Positions 8,687 through 18,137 are shown, numbered from the stretch's first letter. The stretch is DNA of 40,816 bases from an uncultured Desulfocapsa sp. (GCA_947311475.1 CAMZLK010000107.1:1-40816), one strand, 5' to 3'. Numbers and translations are program-made. The notes: generated by a model not told the origin, from the sequence alone.

Positions 8687-10390
8687 TCAAAAGAGAAAAT
8701 AACGTTGTGCCATGGGCAGGATTGAGGCGGGCTCGCAGGTTAAAAGCTCTCCGTCTGCTCTTACTTCATAGGTTTGGGAATCAACTTCAATATCGGGCTG
8801 GTAGTTATTTAACACCATGTCTTTTTTCTGCACTGTTCTACAGTTTTTACACACGCCAATTTTGGAGCGCAGGCCGAGGGTTTCAGCAATGCCCTCATCT
8901 TTTGCAGATTGTGAAAGAAAGGTCAAGCTCGTGGCATTTCCTGCTGTTCCCAAAGCGCCAAACATGGGACGATAATGTACCGGTTGAGGGGAAGGGATGG
9001 ATGCATTGGGATCACCCATCGGGGCTGCTGCGATCATCCCGCCTTTTAATATCAGGCTTGGTTTAACACCAAAGAGTGCAGGCTTCCAGAGCACAAGATC
9101 TGCAAATTTGCCTTTTTCCACAGAGCCAACTTCATGACTGATACCATGGGCAATTGCCGGATTGATGGTATATTTTGCGATATAACGTCTAACCCTCAGG
9201 TTATCATGGTGGCCAGGATCCCCTGAGAGGCTGCCTCGTTGTACCTTCATCTTATGTGCCGTCTGCCAGGTACGAATGATCACCTCGCCCACACGACCCA
9301 TTGCCTGTGAATCCGAGGCAATCATTGAAAATGCACCAAGATCATGAAGGATGTCCTCAGCAGCGATGGTTTCCCTGCGAATCCGGGATTCCGCAAAGGC
9401 CACATCTTCTGCAATCTTTGGATCAAGATGGTGGCAGACCATAAGCATATCGAGATGTTCATCCACTGTGTTAACGGTGTAGGGTCTGGTGGGGTTTGTT
9501 GATGAAGGAAGGACATTGCTGAGGCCACAGGCACGGATTATATCAGGAGCATGTCCACCACCGGCACCCTCTGTATGGTAGGTATGAATAGTTCTGTCCT
9601 TAAAGGCTGCCATGGTCTGTTCCACAAAACCGGATTCATTTAGGGTGTCGGTGTGGATGGCCACCTGTACATCCATAAGCTCAGCCACTGAGAGACAATT
9701 GTTGATGGAAGCAGGTGTCGTGCCCCAGTCTTCATGGAGTTTAAGACCCATGGCACCGGCTTTCACCTGCTCAACAAGCGACTCAGGAAGGCTGGTATTG
9801 CCTTTTCCAAGGAAACCAAGATTCATGGGGAGAGAATCAGCTGCCTGTAGCATCCTGTGAATATTCCAAGGACCGGGTGTACAGGTGGTGGCATTGGTTC
9901 CGGTGGCGGGGCCGGTACCGCCACCAAGCATGGTGGTAATGCCACTCATTAAGGCCTCTTCAATTTGCTGGGGGCAGATAAAATGGATATGGGAATCTAT
10001 TCCCCCGGCTGTAACAATAGATCCTTCCCCTGCAATGGCTTCTGTTCCTGGCCCAATGATGATATCAACTTTCGGTTGAACATCAGGATTGCCTGCCTTT
10101 CCCACACCACTGATTCGTCCGTTTTTAATGCCGATATCGGCTTTGATTATGCCATGGTGATCAAGGATCAGGGCATTGGTTATCACCAGATCTGCCACCA
10201 TCTCTCCTGTCTGCTGGCTCTGTCCCATTCCGTCACGAATTACTTTGCCGCCGCCAAATTTTACTTCATCCCCGTAAATTGTACGGTCTTCTTCCACTTC
10301 TATCCAAAGTTCAGTATCCGCCAGACGTACACGATCACCAGTTGTGGGGCCAAACATCTCTGCGTATGCACTTCGATCTATAGTCTTCAT
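8687..10390 (-). CDS. ureC: Urease alpha (catalytic) subunit
   Basis: Hydrolyses urea to ammonia and carbamate at a dinuclear nickel site in the cytoplasm. 567 residues, standard length. Every catalytic residue falls at the canonical Klebsiella number: His134 and His136 (SHIHFICP), carbamylated Lys217 and His219 (GLKLHEDWG), His246 (AIHTDTL), His272 ([10 protein letters not shown]), the flap residues Cys319 and His320 (MVCHHLD), Arg336 (ESRIRRE) and Asp360 ([11 protein letters not shown]). The C-terminus ends in the usual AQRYFLF. The start overlaps the ureB stop by 4 bases (ATGA). A functional enzyme is expected. Confidence 0.98.
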   Translation of the reverse strand: MKTIDRSAYAEMFGPTTGDRVRLADTELWIEVEEDRTIYGDEVKFGGGKVIRDGMGQSQQTGEMVADLVITNALILDHHGIIKADIGIKNGRISGVGKAGNPDVQPKVDIIIGPGTEAIAGEGSIVTAGGIDSHIHFICPQQIEEALMSGITTMLGGGTGPATGTNATTCTPGPWNIHRMLQAADSLPMNLGFLGKGNTSLPESLVEQVKAGAMGLKLHEDWGTTPASINNCLSVAELMDVQVAIHTDTLNESGFVEQTMAAFKDRTIHTYHTEGAGGGHAPDIIRACGLSNVLPSSTNPTRPYTVNTVDEHLDMLMVCHHLDPKIAEDVAFAESRIRRETIAAEDILHDLGAFSMIASDSQAMGRVGEVIIRTWQTAHKMKVQRGSLSGDPGHHDNLRVRRYIAKYTINPAIAHGISHEVGSVEKGKFADLVLWKPALFGVKPSLILKGGMIAAAPMGDPNASIPSPQPVHYRPMFGALGTAGNATSLTFLSQSAKDEGIAETLGLRSKIGVCKNCRTVQKKDMVLNNYQPDIEVDSQTYEVRADGELLTCEPASILPMAQRYFLF

Positions 10391-10710
10391 TTTTTATTAC
10401 CCTCATCAAGTGGACCCATAACGACGCCATTAAAACCAAATACTTTACGCAAGCCAGCATAGGCTACAAGTTCGACTTTTCGGTTTTGGCCAGGTTCAAA
10501 CCGAATGGCGGTTCCTGCAGGGATATTCAGGCGGAATCCACGTCCTTCTGTTCGATCAAAAATGAGTGCCTGATTAGTTTCAAAAAAATGATAATGAGAT
10601 CCCACCTGTATTGGGCGGTCGCCACTGTTGGCAACATCGATTATTTTAGTTTCGCGCCCTTTGTTGATTTCAATGTGCCCGTTGGCTGTGATTATTTCTC
10701 CAGGTATCAT
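10387..10710 (-). CDS. ureB: Urease beta subunit
   Basis: Small structural subunit of the (UreABC)3 holoenzyme. 107 residues, beginning [16 protein letters not shown] and containing [21 protein letters not shown], the family signature, then [23 protein letters not shown]. It overlaps ureA upstream and ureC downstream by 4 bases each (ATGA), which indicates translational coupling. UreA and UreB are separate genes here, unlike the fused form of Helicobacter. Confidence 0.97.
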   Translation of the reverse strand: MIPGEIITANGHIEINKGRETKIIDVANSGDRPIQVGSHYHFFETNQALIFDRTEGRGFRLNIPAGTAIRFEPGQNRKVELVAYAGLRKVFGFNGVVMGPLDEGNKK

Positions 10711-11021
10711 AATGCCCCCTTTACAATTGGGTCGTGGACAGTAACAAGTTTGGTACCATCCGGGAAGGTTGCCTCTACCTGTACGCTATCGATCATGTCT
10801 GCAATGCCTTCCATAACATCATCAGTACCAAGTAGTGTTCGACCATAGTCCATAAGTTCTGCAACAGTCTGGCCATCCCTTGCTCCTTCAAGAACCGCTG
10901 CACTTATAAAGGCTACAGCTTCGGGGTAGTTCAGTTTCAGGCCGCGTTCCTTTCTTCTCTCTGCAAGAAGTCCTGCAGTGAAAAGCATGAGTTTATCTTT
11001 TTCTCTTGGGGTCAGTTCCAT
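10707..11021 (-). CDS. ureA: Urease gamma subunit
   Basis: Smallest structural urease subunit, 104 residues from the ATG at 11021 ([20 protein letters not shown]). It includes [20 protein letters not shown] and [20 protein letters not shown], both standard for the family. A longer frame up to 11072 is rejected because it would overlap ureD and the family starts at [11 protein letters not shown]. A GGAG lies 10 bases before the chosen ATG, slightly far but usable. Confidence 0.96.
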   Translation of the reverse strand: MELTPREKDKLMLFTAGLLAERRKERGLKLNYPEAVAFISAAVLEGARDGQTVAELMDYGRTLLGTDDVMEGIADMIDSVQVEATFPDGTKLVTVHDPIVKGAL

Positions 11022-11046
11022 GGTAAGTAGTCTCCTGGGTTGATGG

Positions 11047-11901
11047 TCAGGTGGCCCATATACGTGGTGCACAACCGTTTCTATTTATAATTTGAGGCCG
11101 TATCAGGGCCCATAACTCTGCAAACAATGCATGTGCGGCAAAGGTGGAATAACCAAGGTATCGTATGATCAGCAGTTCATTGTGAAGAAGTGTTGCTCCA
11201 AACATGGCGGTTTTTTCTTCAGGGACCAGTTCCCGAATGGTATTAAGCATGTCGCAGTTGCCGTTTGTGCTGATAAACGTTGCCGTTACCGGAAAGTCAC
11301 GGAGACCGGTGGGGCGTTGCAGATCCTGTTCATTGTTTACCCGGAACTGATCCATAAAGAGAATTGTATCTTCCCGGTACAGGCTGAGTCTTGTACGCAG
11401 TTGCCCTGTTGTAAAATGGTTTTTATTTACAGGTAGACCAAGACAAAGTATCTCCCATCCCATAAAAGTTGCTGTCGCTGAAAGATCAATGCGTGTTTCA
11501 CATAGAGCATCTGCACCTGGGAAAACAATTGTATCCTGGGGGAACCATTCAAGGGTCGCATCTTTTTCGACTTTCAGGTGTTGTTTCTGTTTTGCAAGTC
11601 TTCCACCGGAACGATAAAATTTTGTTGATCCAGGCGTGGTGAGAAGAACTGATGCATTTTTTTTCACGGTGGCCTCAATCACCAGTCTATCACCACCCAC
11701 AATACCCGCTGGCGGATGGAGGATATACGTATGGCAGACTTCTTTTCCTTCAGGGTAGAGTGGGCGCTGAACCACAAGCGGCCCCTTATGCCGGTTGCGA
11801 CTGAGAACTGTTTTTCCCCGAAAGCGTTCAAATTCAAGTTGCAGATGTCCTGTCCAGCCGGCTGTGGTTGTAAGCTTATACGATGGTACAGGTGCGTTCA
11901 T
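11047..11901 (-). CDS. ureD: Urease accessory protein UreD (UreH)
   Basis: Scaffold chaperone that binds apo-urease and, with UreF and UreG, guides nickel insertion. 284 residues. Diagnostic pieces are [20 protein letters not shown], then [29 protein letters not shown] and [16 protein letters not shown]. It starts 8 bp after urtE and ends 25 bp before ureA, tying the transporter block to the enzyme block. The full complement of maturation factors (D, E, F, G) is present. Confidence 0.95.
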   Translation of the reverse strand: MNAPVPSYKLTTTAGWTGHLQLEFERFRGKTVLSRNRHKGPLVVQRPLYPEGKEVCHTYILHPPAGIVGGDRLVIEATVKKNASVLLTTPGSTKFYRSGGRLAKQKQHLKVEKDATLEWFPQDTIVFPGADALCETRIDLSATATFMGWEILCLGLPVNKNHFTTGQLRTRLSLYREDTILFMDQFRVNNEQDLQRPTGLRDFPVTATFISTNGNCDMLNTIRELVPEEKTAMFGATLLHNELLIIRYLGYSTFAAHALFAELWALIRPQIINRNGCAPRIWAT

Positions 11902-11909
11902 ATTGCTGA

Positions 11910-12605
11910 TTAAACAGTAAGATATTTAGTGATGAGTTGTGTGTCGAGGGTATCCATGGCGCCAGTGGCAACAGATCTTCCACGATCCAGAATGGTAAAG
12001 GTATCTGCGACACTTCGTGCAAAGGGGAGTTTCTGTTCAACCAGCAGCACAGTCATGGAGAGGTCATCTTTCAGCCGATTAATAATCTCACCGATTTCCT
12101 GCACAATATTAGGTTGAATCCCCTCCGTTGGTTCATCGAGGATGAGTAGTGTGGGATCAAGGACCAGCGCTCGTCCAATGGCTAGCTGCTGTTGTTGGCC
12201 GCCAGAGAGATCGCCGCCCCTCCGGCTGAGCATTTCATGGAGTACGGGGAAGAGTTCAAAGATAAGCCCTGGAATCTTTTTCTTTTTTATGCGTCCGGTG
12301 CTGAGCCCTATCTCAAGGTTTTCCTGAACAGTGAGCAGAGGAAAAATCTGCCGTCCCTGTGGAACATAGCCAATACCCATGGCTGCACGTTGTTCAGCAG
12401 GATAGTTACCAATGTTCTTTCCTTCAAGAATCATATTTCCTGATCGTATGGGAAGAAGTCCCATAATACATCCCAGCAGGCTGGTTTTGCCAACACCATT
12501 TCGCCCCATCAGGCAGGTGCATTGTCCTTTGGCAACCAGAAGGTCAATATCCCAGAGAGTATGACTTTCACCGTAATACTGGTTTACGTTTTCGATGTGC
12601 AGCAT
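11910..12605 (-). CDS. urtE: Urea ABC transporter ATP-binding subunit UrtE
   Basis: LivF-type ATPase of the branched-chain-amino-acid/urea ABC importer class. 231 residues: Walker A GRNGVGKTS, signature DLSGGQQQQLAIGRAL, Walker B LLILDEPTEGIQPNIV, H-loop region LLVEQKLPFA. The phrase EPTEGIQPNIV is typical of UrtE as opposed to LivF. It lies 3 bp after urtD and 8 bp before ureD. The substrate is assigned from this context. Confidence 0.94.
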   Translation of the reverse strand: MLHIENVNQYYGESHTLWDIDLLVAKGQCTCLMGRNGVGKTSLLGCIMGLLPIRSGNMILEGKNIGNYPAEQRAAMGIGYVPQGRQIFPLLTVQENLEIGLSTGRIKKKKIPGLIFELFPVLHEMLSRRGGDLSGGQQQQLAIGRALVLDPTLLILDEPTEGIQPNIVQEIGEIINRLKDDLSMTVLLVEQKLPFARSVADTFTILDRGRSVATGAMDTLDTQLITKYLTV

Positions 12606-12608
12606 AAA

Positions 12609-13439
12609 TTATCCTCCAAGATAGACTTCAATGACCTGTTGGTTATTTTGCACTTCGTCCATGGTGCCTTCGGCTAGAACCGTTCCCTGATGCAGAACTG
12701 TGACCTTATTGGCAATGGAACGGACAAAATCCATATCATGTTCCACCACAATAACACTGTGGTCTCCTGCAAGAGAGGTGAGCAGTTCTGCTGTCCTTTC
12801 CATTTCCTGATGAGTCATTCCCGCAGCAGGCTCATCCACTAAAAGTAATTTTGGATTCTGCATTAGAAGCATACCTATTTCGAGCCACTGCTTCTGCCCG
12901 TGTGACAATGCACCAGCAAGACGTGTGGACTCTTCCTGAAGACCAATGATCTTCAGTACTTCATCTATTCGGTGCCGTTCCTGTTCTCTCAGGCGTGCTG
13001 TTAATACAGTCCAAACCCCTTTGTTCCCGGCAAGTGCAAGTTCCAGGTTGTCAATAACAGGATGAAATTCAAATACTGTTGGCTTCTGGAACTTACGACC
13101 AATTCCAATGGCTGCAATTTCCGGCTCATCCATCTTGAGCAGATTGATTTGCTGGCCGAACCAGGCAGAACCGCTGTCCGGCGCTGTTTTTCCGGTTATG
13201 ATATCCATCATTGTGGTCTTTCCGGCACCATTGGGACCTATGATACAACGCAGTTCACCGTCCCCGATATAGAGATTTAGATTGTTAATGGCTTGAAACC
13301 CATCAAAACTGACACTTATCCCCTCAAGATATAAAATTATACCGTGGGTGAGATCAAGATCCGGCGGGGTGTCAGGGATGAGGAATTCAAAAACCTGGTC
13401 GCGGCGCATAAAGTTGCGCATGGCATCAAGTGATTTCAT
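12609..13439 (-). CDS. urtD: Urea ABC transporter ATP-binding subunit UrtD
   Basis: LivG-type ATPase, 276 residues. Walker A GPNGAGKTTMMDIITGKT, signature LSHGQKQWLEIGMLLMQ, Walker B LLLVDEPAAGMTHQEMERTA, H-loop VVEHDMDFVRSIA. The LSHGQKQWLEIG form of the signature and DEPAAGMT are characteristic of UrtD. The start overlaps the urtC stop by 4 bases. About 35 residues precede the ABC domain (MKSLDAMRNFMRRDQVFEFL), which may be a family extension or an upstream start choice. Confidence 0.94.
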   Translation of the reverse strand: MKSLDAMRNFMRRDQVFEFLIPDTPPDLDLTHGIILYLEGISVSFDGFQAINNLNLYIGDGELRCIIGPNGAGKTTMMDIITGKTAPDSGSAWFGQQINLLKMDEPEIAAIGIGRKFQKPTVFEFHPVIDNLELALAGNKGVWTVLTARLREQERHRIDEVLKIIGLQEESTRLAGALSHGQKQWLEIGMLLMQNPKLLLVDEPAAGMTHQEMERTAELLTSLAGDHSVIVVEHDMDFVRSIANKVTVLHQGTVLAEGTMDEVQNNQQVIEVYLGG

Positions 13440-14524
13440 ATAACGTGTTCCTTTTTTCGTAAGAGCCCTGTCACGCCACGAGGCAGGAGTAAGGTAACCA
13501 ACACAAAAAGCGCACCTAAAGCAAAGAGCCAGGCATCTGGCATGGCCGCTGTGAGGTAACTTTTGGAATAGTTAACCATCAAAGCTCCTGCAACTGCGCC
13601 ATACAGTGTTGCCCGACCACCAACTGCCACCCATATAACAATCTCTATGGAGCCAAGGGGTGAAAATTCATTGGGGTTAATGATCCCTACCTGTGGTACA
13701 TATAAAGCTCCTGCAATGCCTGCGAGTATGGCAGAGAAGGTGAAAATCCACAATTTGACGTTCTCCACCCGATAACCGATAAAACGGGTTCTATCTTCCT
13801 GGTCACGAATTGCAGTACACACCTTGCCAAGTCGTGATCTGGTAATATAAAGGCAACTGAGATAGCCAAGCCCCAGAGCAAGTCCCGATGCTATAAAGAG
13901 GCCGGCACGAGTTGCATCTGACTGGAGAGAAAAGCCGAGGATATCCTTAAAGTCGGTAAGCCCATTATTGCCGCCAAAGCCCATTTCATTTCTAAAAAAA
14001 GCAAGGAGCAGGGCGTAGGTTAGAGCCTGAGTCATGATGGAAAGATATACACCGGTAACACGGGATCGAAATGCGAGCCAGCCAAAAACCAGAGCCAGAA
14101 GGGCAGGTATGAGTACCACCATAAGCATGGCAAACCAGAACCACTGGAAACCATGCCAGAACCAGGGGAGCTGTTCCCAGTTGAGAAAAACCATAAAATC
14201 CGGGAGAAGGGGGTTGCCGTAAACACCACGGCTGCCAATTTGACGCATCAGATACATGCCCATTGCATAGCCGCCCAAGGCAAAAAAAGCACCATGTCCA
14301 AGGCTCAGTATCCCCATGTAGCCCCAGATCAGATCAACTGAAATTGCAAGAAGTGCATAACAGAGATATTTACCAAGCAGGGCCATTGTATAGCTCGAAA
14401 CATGGAAAATGCTCGTTTCAGGGAGGAGCAGGTTGCATGCCGGAACTAAAATGGTCACCAGGGCAAGCAGCCCCAGTGTAATGTTGCTGCCGGTATCTTT
14501 GCTGAGTAGTTTTATAATCGTCAT
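13436..14524 (-). CDS. urtC: Urea ABC transporter permease UrtC
   Basis: LivM-type inner-membrane permease, 362 residues with about nine to ten hydrophobic segments. WGYMGILSLGHGAFFALGGY is the family signature, followed by FRSRVTGVYLSIMTQALTYA and GGNNGLTDF, both typical of UrtC. The C-terminal EIVIWVAVGGRATLYGAVAG is the conserved cytoplasmic coupling region. It starts 3 bp after urtB and overlaps urtD. Confidence 0.94.
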   Translation of the reverse strand: MTIIKLLSKDTGSNITLGLLALVTILVPACNLLLPETSIFHVSSYTMALLGKYLCYALLAISVDLIWGYMGILSLGHGAFFALGGYAMGMYLMRQIGSRGVYGNPLLPDFMVFLNWEQLPWFWHGFQWFWFAMLMVVLIPALLALVFGWLAFRSRVTGVYLSIMTQALTYALLLAFFRNEMGFGGNNGLTDFKDILGFSLQSDATRAGLFIASGLALGLGYLSCLYITRSRLGKVCTAIRDQEDRTRFIGYRVENVKLWIFTFSAILAGIAGALYVPQVGIINPNEFSPLGSIEIVIWVAVGGRATLYGAVAGALMVNYSKSYLTAAMPDAWLFALGALFVLVTLLLPRGVTGLLRKKEHVI

Positions 14525-14527
14525 AAG

Positions 14528-16159
14528 TTATTCCGCCGCGCGCCCCTTTTGAGGGAATAATCCCTGGGGACGTTTCTGGATAAAAAGAATGATAAATACA
14601 AGGATCAGGATCTTGGCGAGTACTGCACCTGCCCAGGGCTCAATGAATTTATTGGCAACACCCAGTGTTAAGCCGCCAATCAGTGTTCCCCAAAGGTTGC
14701 CAACCCCTCCAAAAACAACCACCATAAATGAATCAATAATATAGGCCTGTCCAAGGTTGGGGCCAACATTGGTAAGTTGAGCAAGAGCCACCCCTGCAAT
14801 ACCTGCAATGCCGGAACCAAGCCCAAATGTAAGCGCATCAACCCGTGCGGCCTTCACCCCCATGGCGCGGGCCATGGCACGATTTTGAGATACTGCGCGA
14901 ACTTGAAGGCCAATTGAGCTTTTACGCAGAAGCAGATAAAGCCCGGCAAAGACCAGCATGGAGAAGATGAGGATGGTTATTCGGTTGGTGGTAAGTGAGA
15001 GTATTGGATTGATTTGAATGGAACCACTCATCCAGGAAGGTGTTGCCACACTGCGATTCAGTGGTGAAAATATGGATCGTACTGTTTGCTGGAGTATGAG
15101 GCTGATACCGAAGGTTGCCAGCAGGGTTTCCAAAGGGCGTCCATATAGAAATCGAATTACGGAACGTTCGATGATAATCCCTGTGACTCCTGAGACAATA
15201 AATGCCGCTGGAATCGATAGTATTAAGGCGATACCAATGGAATTGGGCAGTAATTGTTGTATTACATAGGTTGTGTAGGCTCCAAGCATGATGAGCTCTC
15301 CATGGGCCATATTGATAACTCCAATTACCCCGAAAGTAATGGCAAGGCCTATGGCAGCAAGAACCAGAACCGAGCCAAGGCTGAGTCCAAAGAATAGTTT
15401 TTCAATAAATCCATAGAAGCTGATTGAGGATGCAATGGAAGCCAGTGCGGATTCTGCTTTAGCACGAACTGCATCGTCTTTGCTTTTCCCGAGAAGGGTC
15501 ATGAGTTCATTCCGGACTGCGGGATTGAGATTTCCGGAAAGATCAGAAATTGCAGCTAGTATTTGTGTCGTGTCATCGGTTTTCAGTTTGGCTATGGCCG
15601 TAGCTGTAGCTAATGCTTTTCGTACTTTGTTATCTGTCTCTTTCTGCAGCAGTTCTGCGAGCAGGAGACTGTCCCGGGGGGTGAGGTTTTTGATTAATTT
15701 GTTTACTGCCTGCAGGCGAGTAGTGGAACTCGGGCTGGCAAGATCTATTCGTGCAAGACTTGCCTTCAGGGAGCTTCGCAGTTTATTGTTTATTGTAATC
15801 TTTTTCAGTTTCCTTTTTTTCACAAAGCCAAGTTGCTCTCCTGTGAGGGCAGAGCTGATTTTGGCTTGCGCACTCTTGATTTCTGCATAGACCAGAGTGT
15901 CATCCTTTTTTACCCGGTAAAGTTTACCTTCCAGCATGGCCTGGAGGATGGATTTGGCACGTGAATCACCGCTGTCTGCAACTTGTTTTGTTGCCAGTGC
16001 CTTTTCCTTGAAATTTCCATGAAGGAGATGGCCTATTCCTTCTGTAAATTGAGTTTCTTTTTCGGTCTGTAGGCAAAAAGCAGATTGAGAAAAGAACAGA
16101 GTAAGGAGTAGGGCGGGGATAAACAGCTTGAAATGGAGAACACGTAAAAAAATATGCAT
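14528..16159 (-). CDS. urtB: Urea ABC transporter permease UrtB with N-terminal periplasmic domain
   Basis: LivH-type permease, 543 residues. The first ~30 residues look like a signal peptide or anchor (LFIPALLLTLFFSQSAFCLQ). Residues ~30-240 form a soluble, helix-rich HEAT-like region (DSGDSRAKSILQAMLEG, TPRDSLLLAELLQKETDNKV), typical of full-length UrtB. The permease domain begins near residue 250 and includes GLAITFGVIGVINMAHGELI and VFGGVGNLWGTLIGG. It is separated from urtA by 228 bp carrying a terminator-like hairpin and a long inverted repeat, but is tightly joined to urtC. This gap probably sets the binding protein apart in expression level. Confidence 0.93.
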   Translation of the reverse strand: MHIFLRVLHFKLFIPALLLTLFFSQSAFCLQTEKETQFTEGIGHLLHGNFKEKALATKQVADSGDSRAKSILQAMLEGKLYRVKKDDTLVYAEIKSAQAKISSALTGEQLGFVKKRKLKKITINNKLRSSLKASLARIDLASPSSTTRLQAVNKLIKNLTPRDSLLLAELLQKETDNKVRKALATATAIAKLKTDDTTQILAAISDLSGNLNPAVRNELMTLLGKSKDDAVRAKAESALASIASSISFYGFIEKLFFGLSLGSVLVLAAIGLAITFGVIGVINMAHGELIMLGAYTTYVIQQLLPNSIGIALILSIPAAFIVSGVTGIIIERSVIRFLYGRPLETLLATFGISLILQQTVRSIFSPLNRSVATPSWMSGSIQINPILSLTTNRITILIFSMLVFAGLYLLLRKSSIGLQVRAVSQNRAMARAMGVKAARVDALTFGLGSGIAGIAGVALAQLTNVGPNLGQAYIIDSFMVVVFGGVGNLWGTLIGGLTLGVANKFIEPWAGAVLAKILILVFIILFIQKRPQGLFPQKGRAAE

Positions 16160-16191
16160 GGTGTCAGATTCTCTGGTTTAGGTACAATGGT

Positions 16192-16230
16192 AAAAAGATC
16201 GGAAGCCATGAAATGTAAAGGCTTCCGATC
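16192..16230 (-). terminator. Intrinsic terminator-like hairpin between urtA and urtB
   Basis: Read on the minus strand, GATCGGAAGCC pairs perfectly with GGCTTCCGATC (11 bp, 12-nt loop) and is followed by TTTTT. It sits 33 bp before the urtB ATG. It would be expected to reduce but not abolish read-through, giving more UrtA than membrane components. Confidence 0.75.
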
Positions 16231-16260
16231 AGTATTGGCAGCATATTTGACTGCTGCTGA

Positions 16261-16379
16261 CCCGCATTTCTCATGAACAAACATTTTGTCAATAAAAGGC
16301 CAACAGTTTGGATTCATAACTGAAGCCAACACATTCCCAGCACCTTATTGTTTTACAAAATGTTCATGAGGAATGCGGG
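16261..16379. repeat. Split inverted repeat, arms of 29 and 25 bp, in urtA-urtB spacer
   Basis: Left arm 16261-16289 and right arm 16355-16379 are complementary apart from a 4-base bulge in the left arm and one mismatch (left CCCGCATTTCTCATGAAC; right ends in GTTCATGAGGAATGCGGG). The loop is about 65 nt. The right arm lies 8 bp from the urtA stop. It may be a small mobile palindrome or an mRNA-stabilising 3' structure for urtA. Confidence 0.7.
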
Positions 16380-16387
16380 GATAAGAA

Positions 16388-17674
16388 CTATTTGTTACCA
16401 GAGCAACTTCCTGTCTTTACATTGAAGTTTCCGCAGGAAAGTGGGCTGCGCCAGTCAGATATAAGGTCTTTTGACCCTTCAAGGTAGTCAGACCAGGCAT
16501 CACCGGCTACCTTTCCTGCTGTCTGCCATACGATCTCAAACTGCCCATCTTCCTGGATCTCTCCAATCAGAACAGGTTTTGTGATATGGTGGTTTGGCAT
16601 CATTGCGGAATATCCGCCTGAAAGATTTGGAACGGTAACACCGATGATTGCTTTCTGTACCGCATCAGAATCAGTTGTTCCGGCTTTTTCGACTGCTTTG
16701 ATCCACATGTTAAACCCAATATAATGCGCTTCCATGGGGTCATTTGTTACTCGTTTGTCACTCTTGATAAATTTTTGCCAACTCTCAATAAAGGCATCAT
16801 TGGCCTCACTATCCACACTCATAAAATAATTCCATGCAGCGAGGTGCCCGACAAGAGGTTTTGTATCAATCCCTGAGAGCTCTTCTTCACCAACGGAAAA
16901 AGCAACCACTGGAATGGTATCGGAGCTGATACCCTGATTGCCGAGTTCTTTATAAAATGGGACATTGGCATCGCCGTTAATGGTTGAAACGACAGCTGTT
17001 TTTTTGCCCTCTGTTCCAAATTTTTTGATATCTGAAACAATGGACTGCCAGTCAGAGTGACCAAATGGTGTGTAGTTGATCATGATATCAGCGTCTGCAA
17101 CTCCCTTGGACTTAAGGTAGGCCGCCAGAATTTTGTTAGTGGTTCGTGGGTAAACATAGTCGGTACCGGCAAGAACCCAACGTTTCACATTCATGTCATT
17201 CATCAGGTAGTCAACTGCAGGAATGGCCTGCTGGTTTGGCGCAGCACCGGTGTAAAAAACATTTTTTGAGGACTCTTCGCCTTCGTATTGTACAGGGTAG
17301 AAGAGAAGACTGTTCAGCTCTTCAAAAACCGGAAGTACAGATTTTCTGGAAACGGATGTCCAGCAGCCAAAAACAGAAGCGACATGCTTTTTTTCAATGA
17401 GTTCACGAGCTTTTTCAGCAAAAAGTGGCCAGTCAGACGCAGGGTCTATCACCACTGCTTCAAGCTGCTTCCCCAGAAGCCCACCTTTTTTATTTTGCTC
17501 TTCAATCAACATGAGCATGGTGTCTTTTAAGGTGGTTTCACTAATTGCCATGGTACCTGACAGAGAATGCAGAACGCCAACCTTGATGGTCTCGGCGGCC
17601 ATGGCCTGGCCGCCAAGTACAGATCCAATGGATAGTGCACAGCCGAGCATGGCTGCAAGTATTTTTGTTTTCAT
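16388..17674 (-). CDS. urtA: Urea ABC transporter periplasmic substrate-binding protein UrtA
   Basis: Type I periplasmic binding protein that captures urea. 428 residues from the ATG at 17674, with a clear Sec signal peptide (MKTKILAAMLGCALSIGSVL, cleavage after QAMA, then AETIKVGVLHSLSGTMAISE). The FGCWTSVSRKSVLPVFEE and LLFYPVQYEGEESSKNVFYT segments are diagnostic of UrtA as opposed to LivJ-type proteins. A GGGAGAAG precedes this ATG by a good spacing. A longer frame to 17758 is rejected: it would add 28 residues before the signal peptide and overlap the promoter. First gene of the urea operon. Confidence 0.95.
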   Translation of the reverse strand: MKTKILAAMLGCALSIGSVLGGQAMAAETIKVGVLHSLSGTMAISETTLKDTMLMLIEEQNKKGGLLGKQLEAVVIDPASDWPLFAEKARELIEKKHVASVFGCWTSVSRKSVLPVFEELNSLLFYPVQYEGEESSKNVFYTGAAPNQQAIPAVDYLMNDMNVKRWVLAGTDYVYPRTTNKILAAYLKSKGVADADIMINYTPFGHSDWQSIVSDIKKFGTEGKKTAVVSTINGDANVPFYKELGNQGISSDTIPVVAFSVGEEELSGIDTKPLVGHLAAWNYFMSVDSEANDAFIESWQKFIKSDKRVTNDPMEAHYIGFNMWIKAVEKAGTTDSDAVQKAIIGVTVPNLSGGYSAMMPNHHITKPVLIGEIQEDGQFEIVWQTAGKVAGDAWSDYLEGSKDLISDWRSPLSCGNFNVKTGSCSGNK

Positions 17675-17753
17675 TTTCTTCTCCCTCATTGTTATTTTTG
17701 AAAATATACTTCGTCTGTTTTTGCGAAGTCGTTTTGATTTCGGATTGTTGTAG

Positions 17754-17770
17754 AGCACATGGCATGCCAG
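17754..17770 (-). promoter_or_regulatory. Candidate sigma-54 (-24/-12) promoter for urtABCDE-ureDABCEFG
   Basis: Minus-strand CTGGCATGCCATGTGCT fits YTGGCACGNNNNTTGCW at all fixed positions but two, with GG and GC separated by the obligatory 10 bases. Transcription would start near 17743, about 70 nt before the urtA ATG. A GGTGC/GCACC inverted pair lies just upstream (17783-17805), reminiscent of NtrC half-sites but closer than usual. Nitrogen control of urea uptake through sigma-54 is known in other bacteria; here it is inferred from the motif. Confidence 0.6.
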
Positions 17771-18137
17771 TTATGGATGTTTGGTGCAGGTGCTGTGTAA
17801 GGCACCGTATACATGGGTTAAAAAAAAGGAGAGGCTGTTTATTGGGTTTGAGAAAGCTGCAAAGAATACGAAAATGTACCATACCTATAGGGAGAAGTCA
17901 CATAAATGTAATATTCCTGCTTGCGGGTTTTTCGGTTTTTAAAAGGTGTTGTTATGAGAAGGATGAATGGCAACAATGTCTGTTGTCTTGCTGTTACAAG
18001 GCTGAGTGGTGGGCTGTCAAGGTGTTAAGTTGGTTGTGAAAAAGTAAAAACCATCAGGTGGGGGGAGGGAGTCTGTCAGATGGGAGGTGAAAACGATCCT
18101 GATAAATACGTGGAGAACCGTATTCATCAGGAAGACT

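Noticed and set aside
8596-9066. 156-residue plus-strand frame across ureE and ureC
   Set aside because: Antisense shadow of two well-supported urease genes.
16033-16332. 99-residue minus-strand frame between urtA and urtB
   Set aside because: It covers the urtB signal peptide in another frame plus the terminator hairpin and inverted repeat; it is a shadow, not a gene.
16160-16387. Riboswitch (for example guanidine or nickel type) in the urtA-urtB spacer
   Set aside because: The structures present are a simple terminator stem and a long split inverted repeat; no conserved riboswitch core could be recognised.
17783-17805. NtrC binding site (GGTGC/GCACC pair)
   Set aside because: Arms are only 5 bp with an unusual spacing, and the site lies almost against the -24 box; mentioned with the promoter but not called as a feature.
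17635-18039. 134-residue plus-strand frame upstream of urtA
   Set aside because: It starts inside urtA antisense and crosses the urtA promoter region; low-complexity composition and no family features.
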